Below, in pieces: positions 48,689-57,958 of a stretch of DNA of 64,000 bases. The first letter of the stretch is position 1. The number at the start of each line of letters is the position of its first letter. The position numbers and the translations under genes are program-made. Below the pieces are notes generated by a model. The model searched no databases, had not been told where the DNA came from, and was given only the letters and a program-made list of their open reading frames with translations. Source of the DNA: Deferrivibrio essentukiensis (GTDB lineage Bacteria > Chrysiogenota > Deferribacteres > Deferribacterales > Deferrivibrionaceae); contig NZ_JAJAFU010000002.1 of NCBI RefSeq assembly GCF_020480685.1, positions 62,001-126,000 on the forward strand. The letters are read 5' to 3'.

Positions 48689-49786
48689 TTATCTTCCTAA
48701 TATTTTTTTCAATTTTTCTATAAAAAATTTATTTTCTTCTTCTGTGCCTATGGACACCCTTACATATTCCGCAAGCCCTGGCCCTAAAAATCTTACAATT
48801 ACCCCCTCTTTCAACAAATCATCAAATATCTTCTTACCGTCTCCAACATTTACAAGGATAAAATTAGCCTGAGTAGGGATATACTCCAAGCCAAGATTTT
48901 CAAATTCTTTATAAAGATATGCCTTACCTTCTCTATTGGTCTTTATGGACTTTCTAAGGAAATCATTATCGTCTAACGCTGCTTCAGCTGCAATCTGAGC
49001 AAGCATATTTACGTTAAAAGGCTGCCTTACCCTGTTTAACATATCTATAGCCTCACTATCACCAACAGCATAACCTATCCTAAAAGCGGCAAGGCCATAG
49101 GCCTTTGAAAATGTTCTCATTACTATTAGATTTTTATACTTTTTCATTAGTTTTAGGGAATTTGGATAATCCCCTGCGTCAACATATTCTATATAAGCCT
49201 CATCAAGTGCCACAATTTTATCCTCTGAAATACTTTCAAGAAAATCTACAAGCGCTTCTTCACTAAAATACGTCCCGGTCGGATTATTTGGATTTGCCAA
49301 AAAAACTATTCTTGTTTTTTCGGTAATACTATTTTTTAGCCCTTCAAAATCCACTTCAAACCCATCTTTCATCTTTACCCATTCACACTTACTGCCAGCT
49401 GCCTGTGCAATTATTCCGTAAACAGAGAAAGAAGGAGCATAAGACAGGACAGTTTCACCATCTTTAACAAAAGTCCTGATTAAAAGCTCAATAATTTCAT
49501 TTGAGCCTGTGCCAAAAATAAGCTCCTCTTTTTTGACCGAAAGCTTATTAGCAAGCTTCTCTCTTAGATAATAAGCATCACCAAGCGGATACCTGTTCAT
49601 TTCATCTAAATTATCTATTATAGCCTTCTTGGCTTTTTCTGGAATCCCAAGCGGATTTTCATTAGAAGCAAGCTTTACTGCTTTTTTGATTCCAAGTTCC
49701 CTTTCAAGCTCTTTTATAGGTTTACCCGGCTGATAAGGCACCAAGTCTACAATATTTTTCCCCGCTAATTTTTTGTAATCTATCAT
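48689..49786 (-). CDS. hisC: histidinol-phosphate/aromatic aminotransferase
   Basis: 365 residues, class I PLP aminotransferase of the HisC type. The PLP Lys is in TFSKAYGLAAFRIGYAVG, and FLANPNNPTGTYF and ASNENPLGIPE are family marks. Placed between pheA and tyrA/aroF with no other his genes, it probably serves mainly to aminate phenylpyruvate and 4-hydroxyphenylpyruvate, though dual use for histidine is likely. Its start overlaps the pheA stop (4 bases). Confidence 0.93.
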   Translation of the reverse strand: MIDYKKLAGKNIVDLVPYQPGKPIKELERELGIKKAVKLASNENPLGIPEKAKKAIIDNLDEMNRYPLGDAYYLREKLANKLSVKKEELIFGTGSNEIIELLIRTFVKDGETVLSYAPSFSVYGIIAQAAGSKCEWVKMKDGFEVDFEGLKNSITEKTRIVFLANPNNPTGTYFSEEALVDFLESISEDKIVALDEAYIEYVDAGDYPNSLKLMKKYKNLIVMRTFSKAYGLAAFRIGYAVGDSEAIDMLNRVRQPFNVNMLAQIAAEAALDDNDFLRKSIKTNREGKAYLYKEFENLGLEYIPTQANFILVNVGDGKKIFDDLLKEGVIVRFLGPGLAEYVRVSIGTEEENKFFIEKLKKILGR

Positions 49787-50853
49787 TTTTCCCCCTTTGG
49801 ATATGATCCTAAAATTTTAAAGAAAGATACCTCATTACTAAACTTATCTATAGCATCTTTTATCTTTTTATCTTTATAATGTCCATCTATATCTACATAA
49901 AATACATATTCCCACGCTTTCATTTTAGATGGTCTCGACTCGATTTTTGTCATATTTATCTCATTTTCTGAAAAAGATTTTAAGGCTGAATATAGCGAGC
50001 CTGCCCTGTGGGCTACTGAAAACACAAGGGACGTTTTATCCTTTCCGGTCATTTCAGGTTCAAAATTGCCTATAATTAAAAACCTCGTATAATTGTTTGT
50101 AAAATCTTCTATATTTTTATTAACTATTTTTAGACCGTAAACAAGCTCAGACATTTCAGATGCTATCGCAGCAGAAGTCTCATCCTTTGACGCAATCTCT
50201 GCAGCCTTTGCGGTTGATTCTACCTCAATTATTGGAATACTTCCTGCCTCCCTTGAAAGCCACTTACGGCACTGAGCTATCGCATGAGGGTGAGAATATA
50301 TCCTTTTTATATCTTCAAGCTTACCTGTTTTATTCATCAAATGATGACTTACCTCTAAAAATACTTCACCACAAATTTTCAAGTTTGAACTCATAAACAT
50401 GTCAAGAGCATGATTAACAACTCCCTCAAGGGAATTTTCAATGGGAATAATACCATAGTCACACCTTTTTTTCTCCACATCTTCAAATACCTCAGGGATA
50501 CTTCTAGAAGGCAATAACTTTGCAGACAAACCAAAGTGCTTTATCCCTGCAAGGTGCGTAAAGGTGCCTTCAGGCCCGAGGTAAGCAATTTTTTGCACCT
50601 CTTCAAGAGAGAGTGATGCCGATATAATTTCCCTAAATACACTCTTTAAAGACTCATTTGGAAATGGTCCTGAATTAATCGCTTTCAACCTTTCATAGAT
50701 TGCCTTCTCCCTTGACGGCACATAAAGAGGTTTGTTTTGCGACTGTTTAATCTTACCTATTTCAATAACACAACGGGCTCTTTCATTTAGCAGTTCGAGT
50801 ATCTTTTCGTCAATATTGTCAATCTGTTGTCTTAACTCGTCAATACTTTTCAT
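49783..50853 (-). CDS. pheA: chorismate mutase / prephenate dehydratase (P-protein)
   Basis: 356 residues with three domains. AroQ chorismate mutase (about 1-85) starts DELRQQIDNIDEKILELLNERA. Prephenate dehydratase (about 88-270) has AYLGPEGTF and NYTRFLIIG. The ACT domain (about 275-350) has the ESRPSK Phe-binding motif, so feedback by phenylalanine is expected. It makes phenylpyruvate from chorismate. It is the first gene of the pheA-hisC-aroF-tyrA-aroA-cmk-ispH-rpsA run. Confidence 0.97.
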   Translation of the reverse strand: MKSIDELRQQIDNIDEKILELLNERARCVIEIGKIKQSQNKPLYVPSREKAIYERLKAINSGPFPNESLKSVFREIISASLSLEEVQKIAYLGPEGTFTHLAGIKHFGLSAKLLPSRSIPEVFEDVEKKRCDYGIIPIENSLEGVVNHALDMFMSSNLKICGEVFLEVSHHLMNKTGKLEDIKRIYSHPHAIAQCRKWLSREAGSIPIIEVESTAKAAEIASKDETSAAIASEMSELVYGLKIVNKNIEDFTNNYTRFLIIGNFEPEMTGKDKTSLVFSVAHRAGSLYSALKSFSENEINMTKIESRPSKMKAWEYVFYVDIDGHYKDKKIKDAIDKFSNEVSFFKILGSYPKGEK

Positions 50854-50878
50854 ATAACATTCCTATTTATTTTTTAGA

Positions 50879-50907
50879 AAAATACCAAAAAGTTAAAAAA
50901 TATTCAA
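50879..50907 (-). promoter_or_regulatory. possible promoter of the pheA operon
   Basis: TTGAAT (50902-50907), 17 bases, TATTTT (50879-50884). It overlaps an A/T-only inverted repeat (AAAAAGTT/AACTTTTT) that could be an operator. The surrounding non-coding stretch (50854-51218) also holds a possible plus-strand small RNA; I see no leader peptide for pheA. Confidence 0.45.
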
Positions 50908-51124
50908 CTTTTTTTAGTTTGACATGAAAAAATACTATAATATCAATGGACTAAATTTAAAACACTCTTTTATAAGATTTTAAGAATATATTTTGTAAGA
51001 TGGTAGCAAAAAATTTAACAAAACTTAACAGTAAATTATAGAAATTTTTAAAATAAAAATGTTATTTGTTTGCTATAATTTAATTTGTTATTGACTTAAA
51101 AAAATAAATAAATATCTTAGGACT

Positions 51125-51202
51125 CAAGATTTAGGACATCCTCCCAATAGTAATAGATTAACTCCCCCAAACTTGCCCCTTTTAAAGGGGCATTTTATTT
51201 AT
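51125..51202 (+). ncRNA. candidate small RNA with C-rich segments
   Basis: A possible promoter (TTGACT at 51091, TATCTT at 51113, 16 apart) leads into about 75 bases that end in an intrinsic terminator: TGCCCCTT (51174-51181) pairs with AAGGGGCA (51185-51192), followed by TTTTATTTAT. No gene on the plus strand would otherwise use it. The body holds CCTCCC (51140-51145) and CTCCCCC (51162-51168), which could pair with ribosome sites. The minus-strand reading has a poor T run, though the hairpin might still close the DUF167 transcript. Confidence 0.4.
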
Positions 51203-51218
51203 CCTAAACTTTACAGTT

Positions 51219-51482
51219 TTATTTAGTCAGTGCATCTATGATATCGTTTATAGATACATCCAAAGGGATTTGAATCAACTTATCCCGACTATGCTCACCT
51301 ACCAATATATTAACAGCACTTTTCTTCAAATTAAGCTTTTTCGAAATAAATTTTATTAATTCCTTATTAGCGGCACCGTCTACCGGAGGAGCGCATAGCT
51401 TAATTTTTAGAATATCATCGTTATAAAATCCCACACACTCTGTCTTTTTTGCTGAAGGCTGAACATGAAGCTTAATTTTCAT
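51219..51482 (-). CDS. DUF167 (YggU) family protein
   Basis: 87 residues from the ATG at 51482, the family's natural start (MKIKLHVQPSAKKTE). Conserved parts are LKIKLCAPPVDGAANKELIKF and VGEHSRDKLIQI. These small alpha/beta proteins are widespread and have no known function. The start lies inside the last 11 bases of the MinD-PilZ gene, so the pair is translationally coupled. Confidence 0.88.
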   Translation of the reverse strand: MKIKLHVQPSAKKTECVGFYNDDILKIKLCAPPVDGAANKELIKFISKKLNLKKSAVNILVGEHSRDKLIQIPLDVSINDIIDALTK

Positions 51483-53409
51483 CAGGATATGTGACAATTC
51501 CGGCGTCTTTATAATAAGCACTATTTAATAGAAGTGACTCCAAAGACCCTTTTATTTTTACATCAGGGCTTAGTACCCCTTCATTCACGAAAAATTCCCC
51601 CTCGTTTAAATTTAACAGCAAATAAAGGGATTCGTAGGGGTCAAACTCTTGATAAACAGCATTTATTATATTTCCTTCTCTAATCATTATTTGTCCTGAG
51701 TCATTATTGGTAAGTATCTCAACAGTTAAATTTTTTTTCATACCACACAAAAACTGCACTAACTCATGCATATCTATATTACTGACGTCACCTGAGAAAT
51801 TATTATCACTTAGAATATTTTCACTCTCACCAAGTATACTCTTATACATATTAACAAAATTTTCTATCCGCTTGTAGAATATTTTGGGTAGGTCTACAAA
51901 TTCAAGTCCATACCTGTTATTATCCCTTATATTTTTAATTTTTGATTTAACATTTTCAATTTTCTTTCCATTAGGTAAAGTAAAACTAATTATTATGGCA
52001 TCGTTCATATCAAGAGGGTAACTTGTTTCAAGCAATGTACCATTCACACTTAAGTCGTGTAAAACACCAGGAAATGTCTTAATGTTTTTGTAATTCACAC
52101 TACAAGCTATATTCACCGGGACACGCTTACTCCCACGCAAAGAGTACTCTGTATAATCCTGAGGGTAACTTATTAAAATCAATGATGAATTTGGCTCAAT
52201 ACCTTTTATTAAACCTGTTTCAAACTCGATCAGTTTGTCCTGAAAAAGATATCTTGCCGTGACTTTTTCATAATACTCAAACAACTTCAAGATTTCACGC
52301 CTTGATTCAACTATTATGTACTGCCCTAAACTCCAACCTATAATATTTGTCCCGTAAAATCTTTTTTTATCTTCCACCAAAATAAGCTCTGTACCTACAG
52401 TAAATTGCCTAAAGATATTCCCCTTTACAAACTCACTTGACCTTTTCCTCAGGTAAAGCTTAAGGGTTTTGTAAAGCCCGTTTATATCTTCCAACATTTT
52501 ACTCATAGTCTTTTCCATCTGAACGATAAAATACGGGTCATCAACCATAGGCTCAGGTTCCTGAACAGTAGGACTTACTTCCTCTTCATTTTCTAAAAGT
52601 GATTTTTCCTCTATAAATTGCTCAAAAAAGTCTGCAATATCATTTTTAGGGACAGTATTTTTTGCTATAACATCGGCATAATACCTAAAAAACCTTGTAG
52701 TTTGCGAGTTTGGATAAAGTAGAACAATAGGAATTTGCCTATTAACAGATTCGGTAAAATTCTCATCATCAGGAAGTGGTCCCAAAAGATTTACTTTTAT
52801 ATCCAAAAATTTTTCAACAGTCTCCTTAAACTTATCAAATACATTGTGTGTCTGCACTTTCGATTTGGCTTTATTCACCAGAACATCTATATTTTTATTT
52901 ATATTTTTACTTTTAAGTACTTTAAGCATTCCATAGGCATCTTTTATGGAAGTAACTTCCGGGACTATTATCAAAATGACAGTATCAGCAAGCTTTATAA
53001 AACTTATAACCTCATCAGATACACCCGCTCCCGTATCAATAACAAGAAAATCTGCCTTTTCCTTAAGCTTTGCAATTTCACTAATTATTTTATTTTTATT
53101 TTTACTGGTAAGATTAGCTAACTTTGATACCCCTTTCCCTGCAGGAATAATGGAAAAGTTTGGCAGCTCCTTTTTTTTCAATAAGATATCTTCAATGGTA
53201 ACATCTTCTTCCAATAGATTTTCAATTGTTTTACCAGGGATTTCACCAAATAAAAGGTCAGCATTTCCAAGGGCCAAATCGGCATCCAACAAATAAGTAT
53301 TATATCCGTATTTAGCAAGGCAAACACTAAGGTTGATACAAAAATTACTTTTTCCAACCCCTCCCTTACCACTTGTAACAGCTAATACTTTACAATTTTT
53401 ACTTTTCAT
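51472..53409 (-). CDS. MinD/FlhG-type ATPase fused to PilZ and DUF4388 domains
   Basis: 645 residues, four parts. (1) MinD/ParA ATPase, 1-260: deviant Walker A SGKGGVGKS (13-21), LLDADLALGNADLLFG and VIDTGAGVSDEVI, closest in style to FlhG/YlxH; no C-terminal amphipathic membrane helix is evident. (2) Acidic linker then a YcgR-N-like beta domain, about 340-420. (3) PilZ domain, about 421-525, with both c-di-GMP motifs intact: RGSKR (425-429) and DLSVNG (452-457). (4) DUF4388/PatA-type domain, about 538-620 (FSGDVSNIDMHELVQFL, GQIMIREGNIINAVY). FlhG sets flagellar number and place; here nucleotide state could be tied to c-di-GMP. It is divergent from argC with 59 bases between. Confidence 0.85.
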   Translation of the reverse strand: MKSKNCKVLAVTSGKGGVGKSNFCINLSVCLAKYGYNTYLLDADLALGNADLLFGEIPGKTIENLLEEDVTIEDILLKKKELPNFSIIPAGKGVSKLANLTSKNKNKIISEIAKLKEKADFLVIDTGAGVSDEVISFIKLADTVILIIVPEVTSIKDAYGMLKVLKSKNINKNIDVLVNKAKSKVQTHNVFDKFKETVEKFLDIKVNLLGPLPDDENFTESVNRQIPIVLLYPNSQTTRFFRYYADVIAKNTVPKNDIADFFEQFIEEKSLLENEEEVSPTVQEPEPMVDDPYFIVQMEKTMSKMLEDINGLYKTLKLYLRKRSSEFVKGNIFRQFTVGTELILVEDKKRFYGTNIIGWSLGQYIIVESRREILKLFEYYEKVTARYLFQDKLIEFETGLIKGIEPNSSLILISYPQDYTEYSLRGSKRVPVNIACSVNYKNIKTFPGVLHDLSVNGTLLETSYPLDMNDAIIISFTLPNGKKIENVKSKIKNIRDNNRYGLEFVDLPKIFYKRIENFVNMYKSILGESENILSDNNFSGDVSNIDMHELVQFLCGMKKNLTVEILTNNDSGQIMIREGNIINAVYQEFDPYESLYLLLNLNEGEFFVNEGVLSPDVKIKGSLESLLLNSAYYKDAGIVTYPDEN

Positions 53410-53468
53410 AATAGAATTATAGCCTATTTTTATAAAGGTTGTAAATATTTTTTAAAAAGGATGCAAAT

Positions 53469-54470
53469 ATGCGCGTTGGAATAATCGGAGCAACCGGATA
53501 CACAGGGTTTGAATTAATCAAAATATTGGCAAGGCATTCTTCTGCTAAAATTTCAGCAGTTACAAGCGATAGCTCAGCCGGTAGCAAAATAAGCAATATA
53601 TACCCGTATCTTACAAAAATTTGTGATTTAACTCTTGAATCGAATAATTATAATAACATATCAGATAAAGTCGATGCGGTATTTTTGTGTTTGCCACATG
53701 GTGCATCCCAGGATGCTGCCAGTTTTTTTTACAAAAAAGGTAAATTGGTAATAGATTTAAGTGCAGATTTTAGGATAAAAGACCAGGCAGTGTATGAAAA
53801 AACTTATAATACACCGCATAATGCTGCCGATATTCTTGAGCAAAGTGTTTATGGGATACCTGAAATATTTTATAATGAAATAAAACAGGCACGGCTAATT
53901 GCAAACCCTGGTTGTTACCCTACTTCTGTAATCGTCCCACTATTTCCACTGCTTAAAGAGAGGGTTGTTGATAATAATTTTATTGTAGCAGATTCTAAGT
54001 CAGGGGTAAGCGGAGCTGGAAAAAATCCTAGTGCAAAAACACATTTTTGTGAAGTAAATGAAGATTTTAAGCCCTACGGAATTTTTTCCCACAGGCATAA
54101 CCCTGAAATAGATTTTATCCTTTCAAAAGCTCTAAATAATACGCATATTACATTCACGCCTCACTTACTCCCCGTTAACAGAGGGATAGAAAGTACAATT
54201 TATCTAAAAAAAACAAGCAATATAAAATTAAAAACCATCCTTGAAGATTACTATAAAAACTCTATATTCGTAAGGGTAAGAAAGGACGACTCAATCCCAA
54301 CCATTAAGGATGTATCCGGGACAAATTTCGTGGATATAAACATTTTTGAAGAAGGAAATATTGTAATTATAGTAAGCTGTATCGACAATCTTATTAAAGG
54401 TGCGAGCGGTCAGGCAGTGCAAAATATGAACATAGCTGCCGGCTTTGATGAAAAGGACGGACTTTTATGA
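53469..54470 (+). CDS. argC: N-acetyl-gamma-glutamyl-phosphate reductase
   Basis: 333 residues. It reduces N-acetylglutamyl phosphate to the semialdehyde in arginine synthesis. The NADP fold is VGIIGATGYTGFELIKIL and the catalytic Cys is in ANPGCYPTSVIVPL. HRHNPEI and the C-terminal SGQAVQNMNIAAG are typical. AAGGATG precedes the ATG. It overlaps argJ by 4 bases. Confidence 0.97.
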   Translation: MRVGIIGATGYTGFELIKILARHSSAKISAVTSDSSAGSKISNIYPYLTKICDLTLESNNYNNISDKVDAVFLCLPHGASQDAASFFYKKGKLVIDLSADFRIKDQAVYEKTYNTPHNAADILEQSVYGIPEIFYNEIKQARLIANPGCYPTSVIVPLFPLLKERVVDNNFIVADSKSGVSGAGKNPSAKTHFCEVNEDFKPYGIFSHRHNPEIDFILSKALNNTHITFTPHLLPVNRGIESTIYLKKTSNIKLKTILEDYYKNSIFVRVRKDDSIPTIKDVSGTNFVDINIFEEGNIVIIVSCIDNLIKGASGQAVQNMNIAAGFDEKDGLL

Positions 54471-55687
54471 AAAATCAGTTTAACGAAATTAAAAACGGTG
54501 GGGTATGCACACCTATCGGTTTCAGCTCTGCAGGAATTTCTGCTGATATTAAAGGTAAAAACAGTACAAAAAAGGATTTAGGGATACTTTTAAGTGAGTC
54601 CCCCTGTACTGTAGCTGCAACTTTTACGGAAAACAGAGTCAAAGCTGCCCCGGTAATTGTCTGTAAAGATTTACTCACCAAAAATGACGAGTTTAGAGGA
54701 ATAATCGTAAATAGCGGCAACGCAAATGCCTGCACGGGTAAGCAAGGAATAGAAAATACGCTTAACATTATTAAGCATTATGAAAATAAATTAAAATTAC
54801 CACCCAACTCACTTTTAATGGCTTCAACAGGTGTGATAGGAAATCAACTGCCTGCCAATAAGTTTATTGATAAGTCGAATGAATTAATAGAAAATATTGA
54901 AGATTATCACGACGGCTTTAATGAAGCTATTATGACCACAGACTCCTATTCCAAAAGCATTGCTGTCCTTGTAGAAACTGAAAACGGTGCATATGTAATA
55001 GGTGGTGCGGCAAAAGGTGCCGGAATGATATCTCCATCTATGGCCACTATGTTGGCATTTATCACTACCGATGCATTAATCGACAAAAATACTCTATCAA
55101 AAGCGTTAAGCAATGCAGTAGGAAATAGCTTTAACAAAATTACTGTTGACGGGGATATGAGTACAAACGACTCTGTTTATATTTTTGCCAATGGACTCAG
55201 TGGGATAGCAATTAATTCCGCTGACGACTTAAAAAAGTTTGAAGCTGCTTTGACTTTCGTATGCCTGACTCTTGCAAAAATGATAGTAAAAGATGGTGAA
55301 GGCGCAACTAAACTTGTAGAAATAGAAATTAAAAATGCTAAAACTGAGGAAGATGCTAAAAAATGTGCTTTTAAAATAGCGAATTCTCCACTCGTTAAAA
55401 CTATGTTTTTCGGCGCTGATCCAAACTGGGGAAGACTTTTGGCGTCAGTGGGAGCATCACTAATAGAGATTGATCCGGATAACATTGATATATATTTTAA
55501 CAAACTACACTATGTGTCAAAATCGACAATTATTGATGTTAATATTGAAAATAAAGCTCACGAAATTATGAAAAACAACGAGTACAAAATAACAATTGAC
55601 TTAAACGTAGGAAAAAAATCTTTTAGTGTCTACACTTGCGACTTGACATATGAATATGTAAAAATTAATACTGATTACAGGACATAA
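54467..55687 (+). CDS. argJ: bifunctional ornithine acetyltransferase/N-acetylglutamate synthase
   Basis: 406 residues. The precursor cuts itself before the Thr in GMISPSMATMLAFITTDA (key M-A-T-M-L) to give two chains. It recycles the acetyl group from acetylornithine to glutamate. VNSGNANACTG and FGADPNWGRLLASVG are family signatures. Whether it also uses acetyl-CoA cannot be read from sequence. Confidence 0.96.
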   Translation: MKNQFNEIKNGGVCTPIGFSSAGISADIKGKNSTKKDLGILLSESPCTVAATFTENRVKAAPVIVCKDLLTKNDEFRGIIVNSGNANACTGKQGIENTLNIIKHYENKLKLPPNSLLMASTGVIGNQLPANKFIDKSNELIENIEDYHDGFNEAIMTTDSYSKSIAVLVETENGAYVIGGAAKGAGMISPSMATMLAFITTDALIDKNTLSKALSNAVGNSFNKITVDGDMSTNDSVYIFANGLSGIAINSADDLKKFEAALTFVCLTLAKMIVKDGEGATKLVEIEIKNAKTEEDAKKCAFKIANSPLVKTMFFGADPNWGRLLASVGASLIEIDPDNIDIYFNKLHYVSKSTIIDVNIENKAHEIMKNNEYKITIDLNVGKKSFSVYTCDLTYEYVKINTDYRT

Positions 55688-55690
55688 TAG

Positions 55691-56056
55691 ATGAAATTTG
55701 TAGATAAAATCTTTTTTTACGGGCAATTAAAATCTGACGGTATTTTCTTCCCTATGTATAAAAAGTATGTTTTAAACATTGAAAAAGGTTATACATACGG
55801 AACTCTTTACAAATATCAAAACAGACCTGTTTATATTCCTCAGGGGAATAATAAAATTCATGGGGAAATTTTAACTTTTTTCAACACAAAAGCAGTGTTT
55901 AAGCTCCTTGATAATGTGGAATACTACCTAAAGCGTGTTTTGGGGAAGTGCTATAGAGCACATAATGACTCGTGCATTGATGCGTATATTTATATAATTG
56001 AAGATGTAGATAAAAGCGAATTGTCGGAAATCGCTACCGGCATTTGGGTAAATTAA
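55691..56056 (+). CDS. gamma-glutamylcyclotransferase-like (AIG2) protein
   Basis: 121 residues. The start FFYGQLKSDG corresponds to the YGSL/YGTL substrate loop of GGCT-fold proteins, and GYTYGTLYKY and HGEILTF follow the same pattern. A conserved catalytic Glu is not obvious (NVEYYLK at about 77-83 is the best place). Relatives act on gamma-glutamyl amines or are uncharacterised. It is three bases after argJ, in the same message. Confidence 0.6.
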   Translation: MKFVDKIFFYGQLKSDGIFFPMYKKYVLNIEKGYTYGTLYKYQNRPVYIPQGNNKIHGEILTFFNTKAVFKLLDNVEYYLKRVLGKCYRAHNDSCIDAYIYIIEDVDKSELSEIATGIWVN

Positions 56057-56099
56057 AAATAATTTATATTAAATAGATATTATAAAGGAGTCTTTAGAT

Positions 56100-57536
56100 A
56101 TGGATTTTGAAGCGGTTATCGGTTTGGAGGTTCATGTTCAGCTTGGAACTGATTCAAAAATATTTTGCAGTTGCTCTACAAAATTTGGTTCTCAGTCAAA
56201 TTCAAATGTTTGCCCTGTATGTCTTGGGATGCCGGGGGTGTTGCCCGTTTTAAATAAAAAAGTAGTTGAATACACCACAAAAGCGGGACTTGCATTAAAC
56301 TGCAGAATAAACAAAAAAAATATCTTTGCCAGAAAAAATTACTTTTATCCTGATTTGCCAAAAGGTTATCAAATATCTCAATATGAGTTGCCTATTTGTG
56401 AGCATGGATATATCGATATAAACATTGACGGCAAAGTAAAAAGAATAGGTATAACAAGAATACATATGGAAGAAGATGCCGGAAAATCAATACACGGCGA
56501 AAATCTCGGAGACTCTTCTTCGAGCTTTATCGATTTAAACAGGACAGGTGTACCCCTTATGGAAATAGTCAGTGAACCTGACATGAGAAGCGGAGAGGAA
56601 GCTAAAGAGTATTTGCAAAAGCTCAAATCTATACTTGAATATATAGAAGTCTCTGACTGCAATATGGAAGAAGGCTCACTAAGATGTGATGCCAATATTT
56701 CAGTGCGTCCAGTTGGCCAAAAAGAGTTTGGCACAAAAACAGAAATAAAAAATATGAATTCATTTAAAAATGTTCAAAAAGCTATCGAATATGAGATAAA
56801 AAGACAAATCAAAGTAATAAAAGAAGGCGGGAAAATAGTCCAGGAAACAAGGCTATGGGACCCGGATAAAAATGTAACAATTTCGATGCGAAGCAAAGAA
56901 GAAGCTCATGACTACAGATATTTTCCAGACCCTGATTTGGTACCTTTAGTACTTGATGACGATTTTATTGAAAGTATAAGAGAAACTCTCCCAATTTTAC
57001 CAGATGAATTAAAAGAAAAATTTATCAACGATTATAGACTGCCGGAATATGATGCATCTGTATTAACCAGTGTAAAATCTTATGCAACATACTTTGAAGA
57101 AACAGTTAATCTCGTAAATAGCCCTAAAAAAGTGTCAAACTGGATAATGTCAGAACTATTGAGAGTGGTAAACGATAAAGGCTGTGACATTTTTGATGCA
57201 GGGATAACTCCGGAATACCTTGCAGAAATCGTAAAACTAATTGATGAAGGTAAGATAAGCGGTAAAATTGCAAAAGATGTTTTTGAAGAAGTGATTGAAA
57301 CTGGCAAAAATCCTTCAGTTATTATTGAAGAAAAGGGGCTGGTGCAGATATCAGATGACAGTGAGCTTGAGTCAATAATATGTAAAATCATAGAAAACTC
57401 TCCAAAAGAAGCCGAACGTTTTAGAAATGGTGAACAAAAATTGATGGGATTTTTTGTTGGCCAAGTAATGAAAGAGACAAAAGGGAAAGCTAATCCAAAG
57501 CTGGTCAATGAAATTATAAATAAACTATTATCATAA
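56100..57536 (+). CDS. gatB: Asp-tRNA(Asn)/Glu-tRNA(Gln) amidotransferase subunit B
   Basis: 478 residues, full length. GatB binds the mischarged tRNA and activates the amide step within GatCAB. Near the start is GLEVHVQLGTDSKIFCSC with a zinc Cys pair completed by CPVCLGMPG. FYPDLPKGYQISQYE and the KTEIKNMNSF segment are conserved, and the tail is the YqeY domain. gatA and gatC are elsewhere. AAGGAG precedes the ATG. Confidence 0.97.
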   Translation: MDFEAVIGLEVHVQLGTDSKIFCSCSTKFGSQSNSNVCPVCLGMPGVLPVLNKKVVEYTTKAGLALNCRINKKNIFARKNYFYPDLPKGYQISQYELPICEHGYIDINIDGKVKRIGITRIHMEEDAGKSIHGENLGDSSSSFIDLNRTGVPLMEIVSEPDMRSGEEAKEYLQKLKSILEYIEVSDCNMEEGSLRCDANISVRPVGQKEFGTKTEIKNMNSFKNVQKAIEYEIKRQIKVIKEGGKIVQETRLWDPDKNVTISMRSKEEAHDYRYFPDPDLVPLVLDDDFIESIRETLPILPDELKEKFINDYRLPEYDASVLTSVKSYATYFEETVNLVNSPKKVSNWIMSELLRVVNDKGCDIFDAGITPEYLAEIVKLIDEGKISGKIAKDVFEEVIETGKNPSVIIEEKGLVQISDDSELESIICKIIENSPKEAERFRNGEQKLMGFFVGQVMKETKGKANPKLVNEIINKLLS

Positions 57537-57552
57537 GTATTAAGGGGGAGTT

Positions 57553-57954
57553 ATGTTAAACAAAATAGACCATATTGGAGTCGCAGTAAAAAATCTTGAA
57601 AATTCTCTCGCATTTTATGAAAGCATGGGGGCTAAACCATACCATTTTGAAGAGGTTGCAAGTCAAAAAGTAAAAGTTGCTTTCATTAAGATTGGTGAAA
57701 GTAATATTGAATTGTTGGAACCTACTTCTGAAGACAGCCCCATATTCAAATATATAGAAAAAAATGGTGAGGGGATTCATCATATTTGTTATGATGTTCA
57801 AGATTTAGGTAAGGCACTTGAAATGTTAAAGAAAGATGGGTTTAAATTAATAAACGAAACTCCTCTAAAAGGTGCACATCACAAATTGGTGGCTTTCGTT
57901 CATCCCAAGTCAACCAACGGAGTTTTAACCGAACTTTCTATGGATGAGAAATAG
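57553..57954 (+). CDS. mce: methylmalonyl-CoA epimerase
   Basis: 133 residues, a VOC-fold metalloenzyme that interconverts the (R) and (S) forms of methylmalonyl-CoA. Metal ligands match: KIDHIGVAV (His), ELLEPTSEDSPI (Glu region), GIHHICYDV (His) and VLTELS (Glu). It suggests a propionate or methylmalonyl-CoA route that uses B12-dependent mutase, in keeping with a B12 riboswitch in this genome. AAGGGGG lies ahead of the start. Confidence 0.9.
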   Translation: MLNKIDHIGVAVKNLENSLAFYESMGAKPYHFEEVASQKVKVAFIKIGESNIELLEPTSEDSPIFKYIEKNGEGIHHICYDVQDLGKALEMLKKDGFKLINETPLKGAHHKLVAFVHPKSTNGVLTELSMDEK

Positions 57955-57958
57955 TAAT

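Noticed and set aside
50854-51218. Leader peptide or T-box ahead of pheA
   Set aside because: No Phe- or Tyr-rich frame, no T-box core and no terminator/antiterminator pair on the minus strand in this stretch.
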